From Amnibacterium setariae (lineage in GTDB: Bacteria; Actinomycetota; Actinomycetes; Actinomycetales; Microbacteriaceae): DNA of 64,000 bases. Both the position numbers and the translations under genes were made by a program. The notes under the pieces were generated by a model. It was not told the DNA's origin and ran no database searches. It was given only the letters and a program-made list of their open reading frames with translations. The DNA is taken from assembly GCF_003581425.1 (NCBI RefSeq), contig NZ_QXTG01000002.1:744001-808000 (forward strand). Direction: 5' to 3'. Below are positions 59,767-64,000 of the stretch, piece by piece; within the stretch, counting starts at the first letter, position 1; each line of letters starts with the position of its first letter.

Positions 59767-59858
59767 CCGGTCGCTTCCGGCAGGCCTCGCGGGTTCCCGC
59801 AGCCGTTCCGGCCCGATACGGGCTGCCGGAACCGACCGGGTGCTGCCGGAACCGACGG
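59767..59858. repeat. Intergenic inverted repeats, TTCCGGCA family
   Basis: CCGGTCGCTTCCGGCA (59767-59782) is the inverse of TGCCGGAACCGACCGG (59824-59839) with one mismatch, and TGCCGGAACCGACGG recurs at 59844-59858. TTCCCGCAGCCGTTCCGGCC lies between. The core matches the inverted repeat at 33937-33985. Together with the downstream promoter it fills 59712-59931. Confidence 0.6.
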
Positions 59859-59931
59859 ACCGACCGACCCGAGCGCTCGGTGCGATCCGTACGCCGCGGA
59901 TCGGCTCGGACCCCGCCCGTAGGGTGAGGCG

Positions 59932-60369
59932 ATGGTGAGCGTGAGTCACGAGACCCCCGACGAGACCCGGACCCGGCTGCGGGGCGTGCTCGGCCTCGCC
60001 GAGATGGTCGTGCTCCCGGGCACCTGGTCGTTCTTCGAGTCGCCGAGGGATCGGCCGCCGGTCCTCGACGAGGACCTCCTCGCCGTCGTCCGCGACGAGA
60101 CCAGCTGGAGCGTGCTCCGGCCCGCCGACGAGGACGGCGAGGACGGGCGCGAGCGCTTCGGCGTCTTCTCGTTCCACTTCCCCGACGGGGTCGACAACAG
60201 CGGCTTCGTCGGCTGGCTCGCGAGTGCGCTCAAGGAGGAGCTCGGCACCGGGGTCTTCGTCGTCTGCGGCAGCAACGGCGACCGGGGCGGCGTGTACGAC
60301 TACTGGGGCTGCCCGCGCGAGCTGCTCGACGACGCGGTGAGCGCCGTGCACCGGCTCGCGATCGCCTGA
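59932..60369 (+). CDS. Hypothetical protein (possibly DUF6196-like)
   Basis: 145 residues, acidic, soluble. Stretches LRGVLGLAEMVVLPGTWSFF, WSVLRPADEDGEDGRERFGV, FSFHFPDGVDNSGFVGWLAS, and GSNGDRGGVYDYWGCPRELL suggest one compact domain conserved among actinobacteria; I think of DUF6196 but cannot confirm. ATG at 59932 is 6 nt after TAGGGT (59920-59925), leaderless. It converges with a secreted-protein gene. Confidence 0.72.
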   Translation: MVSVSHETPDETRTRLRGVLGLAEMVVLPGTWSFFESPRDRPPVLDEDLLAVVRDETSWSVLRPADEDGEDGRERFGVFSFHFPDGVDNSGFVGWLASALKEELGTGVFVVCGSNGDRGGVYDYWGCPRELLDDAVSAVHRLAIA

Positions 60370-60400
60370 CGACGGAGGCGCGTCCTCCCCGGGTCCCCGG

Positions 60401-61459
60401 TCAGCGGCCCACGAGCGTCCGGGGCCGGCCGGCCGGGTCGCTGACGGCGACCAGGTGCCGCTGCGTCGAGGTCGCGACGACCAGCTTCCCGAACGCCGTC
60501 ACCGGCTCCTGGAACCGCGAGTAGCGGCGCGTCGAGACGGTCAGCCTCCCGGAGGTCGTCCGCTGCTCCAGGCGACCGGGTCGGCACCCGTGCGTGCTCG
60601 TGACGTCGACCCAGGCGATCGCGGAGGTGCGGACGGCCGGGCGGATCGCGCACGCGTCCTTCGAGACGGTCGACCCGGAGCCGCCGAGCGGGATCACCCG
60701 GGCGACGGCGTCCTCGTCCATGCCGGTGATGCAGTGCACCAGGGTGCGCGAGCTGCTGCCGCAGCCGATCGGGGCGCCGATCGTCGGCGCCGTGCCCTTC
60801 GCCGGGTACACCCGCTCGAAGACGCCGGGCTCGGACCACCGCATGAGCTGCAGCGTCCCCGCGGCCGCGGTGTCGCCGCCGTCGGTCGGGTCGGAGATCA
60901 GCAGCCCGGACGGGGAGGCGCCCGCGGTGAAGGTCTCGCCGTCGGGTCGCGGGACGCCGAGGTCGACCGTCCGGCCGTCGGTCGTGACGCGCCGCAGCGC
61001 GTACGCCTGGCGCCCGTCGGTGCCGCCCTCGACCGCCGTCTCGATGATCCAGCCGTTCGGCGCCGGCGCGATGATCGAGGAGCCCTCGGGCAGGCTCCAT
61101 CGGCCCGAGGTGCCCCGCTCGGGTCGGATCCACAGCACGTCCGTGACGCCGTCCTGCGGCACGACGACCTCCTTGCGGAACAGCGGCTCGTCCCCGACGA
61201 GGCAGGCGTCGTACCCCTTCGGCACCGTGGTCCGGTGCTTCCGGGCGTCGAGGACGTACCGGCTGCCGGAGGAGCCGTCGAAGGCCTTCGCGGTCCGCTT
61301 CGCCGCGTCGAGCAGGTGCGAGCCCGACCCCTGGAGCGCGAAATACCTCGTGACCGTCTTCGGTGCGGCGCTCGGCGCCGCGACCGCCAACGCGCCCGCG
61401 CCCGCCGCGAGCGCGAGCGCAGCAGTCGTCGCCAGCAGCGCGATCCGAAGCCGTCGCAC
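60401..61459 (-). CDS. Secreted hypothetical protein
   Basis: 352 residues. Signal peptide (1-31, RRLRIALLATTAALALAAGA to AVAAPSA). The mature part is beta-rich and looks propeller-like, with repeated short strands (GRWSLPEGSSIIAPAPNGWI, SGLLISDPTDGGDTAAAGTL, SAIAWVDVTSTHGCRPGRLE, LVAVSDPAGRPRTL) and two or three Cys pairs. No family recognised. GTG at 61459 has GAGGGG 6 nt upstream. Nothing nearby suggests a partner. The 178 nt from 61460 to 61637 hold no gene I can support. Confidence 0.72.
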   Translation of the reverse strand: MRRLRIALLATTAALALAAGAGALAVAAPSAAPKTVTRYFALQGSGSHLLDAAKRTAKAFDGSSGSRYVLDARKHRTTVPKGYDACLVGDEPLFRKEVVVPQDGVTDVLWIRPERGTSGRWSLPEGSSIIAPAPNGWIIETAVEGGTDGRQAYALRRVTTDGRTVDLGVPRPDGETFTAGASPSGLLISDPTDGGDTAAAGTLQLMRWSEPGVFERVYPAKGTAPTIGAPIGCGSSSRTLVHCITGMDEDAVARVIPLGGSGSTVSKDACAIRPAVRTSAIAWVDVTSTHGCRPGRLEQRTTSGRLTVSTRRYSRFQEPVTAFGKLVVATSTQRHLVAVSDPAGRPRTLVGR

Positions 61460-61637
61460 GACGATCCCCTCCCCCACCGACCCGCCGCACCGCGGATCGT
61501 GAGGGGGCGACGCCAGGTCGCTGCACCGCGCGGCACAAGGACGTGCCCCGGCCGCCCAGGGCACGCGGGCCGCGGTCCGACGAGGACGATCCGCCGCTGC
61601 GAGGCGCAGATGGACGAGGTCCGGGAGGAACGAGAAC

Positions 61638-61674
61638 GGCCCGGTCGACCAGGGGTTCCCTGGCCGACCGGGCC
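61638..61674 (-). terminator. Terminator of tRNA-Asn
   Basis: GGCCCGGTCGACCAGG (61638-61653) pairs with CCTGGCCGACCGGGCC (61659-61674) with a single mismatch and a 5-nt loop. It begins 6 nt after the tRNA 3' end on the reverse strand and is followed there by a T/C-rich stretch (GTTCTCGTTCC). Confidence 0.8.
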
Positions 61675-61679
61675 CTCGG

Positions 61680-61752
61680 CTCCCCGACTTGGACTCGAAC
61701 CAAGAACCTGCCGGTTAACAGCCGGCTGCTCTGCCAATTGAGCTATCGAGGA
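61680..61752 (-). tRNA. tRNA-Asn, anticodon GTT
   Basis: Reverse-strand cloverleaf of 73 nt: acceptor TCCTCGA with TCGGGGA, D-arm AGCTCAATTGGCAGAGC, anticodon arm GCCGG-CTGTTAA-CCGGC with anticodon GTT, T-arm TTGGTTCGAGTCCAA, and discriminator G, as expected for asparagine. CCA is not encoded. Confidence 0.96.
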
Positions 61753-61833
61753 TCAGCGGTGGCGACCACCGCGGCCCGTCGAGTGTAGCCCAACCGGCGG
61801 CCGCCGTTCGGACGTCGGCGCGCGGGCGGGGTG

Positions 61834-62616
61834 TCAGTTCAGGGCGCGCGTCCCCGGCGGCAGGACCCCGCCGCCCACGACGTCGGCCGCCGCGTCCTGC
61901 AGCGCGGTCAGCGCGACGCGCTGCGTGAAGGGGCCGGTCGAGACGCGGGCGACGCCGAGCGACTCGAGCTCGCGGGCGGGCAGCGCGACGCCCGGCGGGC
62001 TGATGACGGTCAGCCTCCGCTCGCCCAGCGCGGCGGCCACGCGGCGGATCTCGTCGCGGTCGACCAGGCCGGGCACGAAGACCACCGGGGCGCCGGCCTC
62101 GAGGAACGCCCGGCCCCGGCGGATCGCCTCGTCGAGCACCGCCGCGCGGTCGGCACCCTGCTCGGCGCGGAGCACGGCGTCGGTCCGCGCGTTCAGGACG
62201 AAGTCGATCCCCGCGCTGCGGCCGGCGTCGAGCACCGCGCGCACGGCGGCGACCGCGTCGTCGAGCGGGCGCATCGCGTCCTCCAGGTTGCCGCCGACGG
62301 CGCCGACCGCGATGGCCTTCGCCGCGGTCGCGCCGGGGTCCCCGTAGCCGGCCTCGAAGTCCATCGACACGGGCAGGTCCACGGCTTCGACGATCCTGCG
62401 GACCATGTCGAGGTGCAGCTCGAGCGGGATGTTCTCGCCGTCCGGGTAGCCGAAGGTCGCGGCGATCGAGTGGCTCGCGGTCGCGAGCGCCCGCACGCCG
62501 GGGACGGCGCTCACGACCCGCGCCGAGACGACGTCCCAGACGTTCGGCAGCACGAGGATCTCGGGGGCGGTGTGGAGGTCGAGCAGCGCGTCGGCGCGCT
62601 CCGCGAGGTCGGTCAT
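61834..62616 (-). CDS. Isocitrate lyase/PEP mutase family protein
   Basis: 260 residues. TIM-barrel of the PEP mutase/isocitrate lyase superfamily: VLPNVWDVVSARVV, ALATASHSIAATFGYPDGE, metal site LPVSMDFEAGYGDPG, and NLEDAM, then FVLNARTDAVL. The KKCGH or cysteine loop of true isocitrate and methylisocitrate lyases is absent, so it is one of the many short members with uncertain reaction, perhaps an oxaloacetate hydrolase or phosphonate enzyme. ATG at 62616 lies 7 nt after TACCGT (62624-62629). Confidence 0.9.
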   Translation of the reverse strand: MTDLAERADALLDLHTAPEILVLPNVWDVVSARVVSAVPGVRALATASHSIAATFGYPDGENIPLELHLDMVRRIVEAVDLPVSMDFEAGYGDPGATAAKAIAVGAVGGNLEDAMRPLDDAVAAVRAVLDAGRSAGIDFVLNARTDAVLRAEQGADRAAVLDEAIRRGRAFLEAGAPVVFVPGLVDRDEIRRVAAALGERRLTVISPPGVALPARELESLGVARVSTGPFTQRVALTALQDAAADVVGGGVLPPGTRALN

Positions 62617-62666
62617 GCGCAGCACGGTAGGGCGCGACCCGGTGGCGCCGCCTGGGATCGCGGACC

Positions 62667-63299
62667 TCAGCCGGTGCGCAGCCGCCCGGACTCGACATGG
62701 AGGACGACGTCCGCTCGCGCGGCGAGCGCCCGGTCGTGCGTGGCGACGACGAGCGCCGTGCCGCGCGCCGGCAGCGCGAACAGGAGGTCGGCGACGTGCT
62801 CGCGGTTCTCGGCGTCGAGCGCGGCGGTCGGCTCGTCCGCGAGCAGCAGGTCGGGCTCGGTGACGAGCGCGCGGGCCACGGCGACCCGCTGCTGCTGCCC
62901 GCCGGACAGCGCCTCGACGAGGTGGTCGGCGACGGCGTCGAGGCCGACCCCGGCGAGCGCCGCCGTCGCGCGTCGGCGCACCTCGGCGCGGGCGAGCCGC
63001 GGCCGCTCGGGCGCCTGCAGCGGGACCGCCGCGTTCTCCTCCGCGGTCAGCAGGCTGACGAGGCCGTGCCCCTGCAGCACGAGCCCGATCCGCTCCTCCG
63101 GCAGCTCGCGCACGACGCGGCCGCGGTCCGGGCGCGCGAGGCCGCCGAGCAGCTCGAGCAGCGTCGACTTGCCGGATCCGGAGGGCCCGACGAGCGCGAC
63201 CGACCGGCCGGCCCCGATCGCGAGGTCGACGTCCTGCAGCACGTCGCGCCCCGCGCGGCGGACCGAGACGCCCTGGAGCTCGACCAGCGGCCCCGTCAC
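62667..63299 (-). CDS. ABC transporter ATPase
   Basis: 210 residues: Walker A VGPSGSGKSTLLE, Q-loop VLQGHGLVSLLTAEENA, signature LSGGQQQRVAVARAL, Walker B LLLADEPTAALD, and H-loop VATHDR. MacB/LolD-type exporter ATPase. GTG at 63299 overlaps the stop of the upstream ATPase gene (GTGA). It is the terminal gene of a reverse-strand operon entering from beyond the window. Confidence 0.94.
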   Translation of the reverse strand: MTGPLVELQGVSVRRAGRDVLQDVDLAIGAGRSVALVGPSGSGKSTLLELLGGLARPDRGRVVRELPEERIGLVLQGHGLVSLLTAEENAAVPLQAPERPRLARAEVRRRATAALAGVGLDAVADHLVEALSGGQQQRVAVARALVTEPDLLLADEPTAALDAENREHVADLLFALPARGTALVVATHDRALAARADVVLHVESGRLRTG

Positions 63300-63991
63300 G
63301 GTCGCACCACCCGTCCGCCCTCGAGCGTGACCACGCCGCCGATCCGGTCGGCGACGACCTGGTCGTGCGTGATCGCGATCAGCGTCGCACCGGACTCCGA
63401 CGCCACCCGGTCGAGCAGGTCGAGCACGTCGTCGCGGGACCGGGCGTCGAGCGCGCTCGTCGGCTCGTCGACGAGCAGCACGGCCGGGTCGAGCGCGAGC
63501 CCGGCCGCGATCGCGACCCGCTGCCGCTCGCCGCCGGACAGCCGGTCGACGCGGTCGTGCGCGAGAGCGGCGAGGCCGAGGGCCGACAGCAGCTCGAGCG
63601 GATCGCGCAGCGCACCCCGACGACGGGCGCGACGGCCGGCCGGGCGCTGCGCGAAGCGGATGTTGTCGACGGGGGTGCCGTAGGGCAGCAGGTTGCGGCG
63701 CGGGTCCTGGACCACCACGGCGAGCGCCCGACGCCGGAGCGCCGCGACCTCCCGCTCCCGCATCGCGGTGAGGTCGGCCTCCCCCACGAGCACCCGACCG
63801 TGGGTCGGGCGCTGGAGGCCGGCGAGCACGGTCAGCACGGTGGACTTGCCGGAGCCGGACGGCCCGACGACCGTGCAGCGCGCGCCGGCGGCGACGTCGA
63901 ACGAGACGTTTTCGAGCGCGCGGACCCGCTCGCCGTCGGCGTCGTAGTCGTGGGTGAGGTGGCGGACCTGCACCGGCAGCCCCGCGCTCAC
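63296..63991 (-). CDS. ABC transporter ATPase
   Basis: 231 residues: Walker A VGPSGSGKSTVLT, Q-loop VVQDPRRNLLPYGTPVDNI, signature LSGGERQRVAIAAGL, Walker B VLLVDEPTSALD, and H-loop AITHDQ. The GTG at 63991 is preceded by GGCGGAG and probably overlaps a gene outside the window, most likely the permease of the same system. Two consecutive ATPase genes repeat the arrangement seen at 57220-58793. Confidence 0.92.
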   Translation of the reverse strand: MSAGLPVQVRHLTHDYDADGERVRALENVSFDVAAGARCTVVGPSGSGKSTVLTVLAGLQRPTHGRVLVGEADLTAMREREVAALRRRALAVVVQDPRRNLLPYGTPVDNIRFAQRPAGRRARRRGALRDPLELLSALGLAALAHDRVDRLSGGERQRVAIAAGLALDPAVLLVDEPTSALDARSRDDVLDLLDRVASESGATLIAITHDQVVADRIGGVVTLEGGRVVRP

Positions 63992-64000
63992 TCCTCCGCC

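Overview
The window is a high-GC (about 73% by eye) actinobacterial chromosome segment. Gene content points to the family Microbacteriaceae, for example a Curtobacterium- or Rathayibacter-like organism; I cannot fix the genus. Signs are the order aceE, PucR-type regulator, fabD-fabH-acpP-fabF, the families DUF3145, DUF1684 and DUF2510, tRNA genes without encoded CCA, and heavy GTG start use. I see no prophage, insertion sequence, plasmid origin or CRISPR array. It reads as core chromosome with short accessory patches.

Layout. 1-5.4 kb: 3' end of ppgK, the RNase P RNA gene, then a reverse block (DUF1345 membrane protein, coiled-coil protein with an eroded zinc ribbon, large disordered/membrane protein) and tRNA-Val. 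5.5-15.2 kb: aceE, a FasR/PucR-type activator, the fab operon and nadE, linking pyruvate to acetyl-CoA and fatty acids. 15.2-17.2 kb: a two-gene sugar-acid module (enolase-superfamily dehydratase plus RraA-like aldolase). 17.5-24 kb: DUF3145, MDR reductase, family A DNA polymerase, DUF1684 and an S9 peptidase. 24-28 kb: a LexA-box small gene and a cell-wall hydrolase group, including two Rpf/LysM genes with duplicated structured leaders. 28-39 kb: small oxidoreductases, membrane proteins, a tRNA with anticodon CAT, GH3 glycosidase/glycosyltransferase, two paralogous DMT transporters, and def. 38.6-43 kb: a histidine kinase with a receiver-only partner, a HelR-type RNA polymerase recycling ATPase preceded by a rifamycin-associated-element-like palindrome, and an OmpR-type regulator. 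43-50 kb: membrane esterase plus MprF-like aminoacyl-lipid synthase, SGNH hydrolase, and an ECF sigma factor with a membrane partner. 50-59 kb: SPFH protein and a four-gene ABC operon (two FtsX-type permeases, two ATPases, one with an AbrB-like tail). 59-64 kb: short-chain dehydrogenase, small proteins, tRNA-Asn, a PEP mutase-family protein and two ATPases of another ABC system cut by the window end.

Expression signals. At more than twenty genes a -10-like hexamer (A at position 2, T at position 6) ends 6-8 nt before an ATG/GTG with no Shine-Dalgarno site, the geometry of leaderless transcripts. I used it to choose several starts. Inner operon genes instead use ATGA/GTGA/TTGA overlaps. Three starts look non-canonical (ATC, CTG, TTG).

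Most notable leads: the palindrome upstream of helR, the LexA-box orphan gene, the duplicated promoter plus leader of the rpf pair, 11-bp direct repeats between the OmpR-type regulator and the aminoacyl-lipid operon, and the ABC ATPase/AbrB fusion. No result here comes from a database search; family names rest on recognition of motifs.
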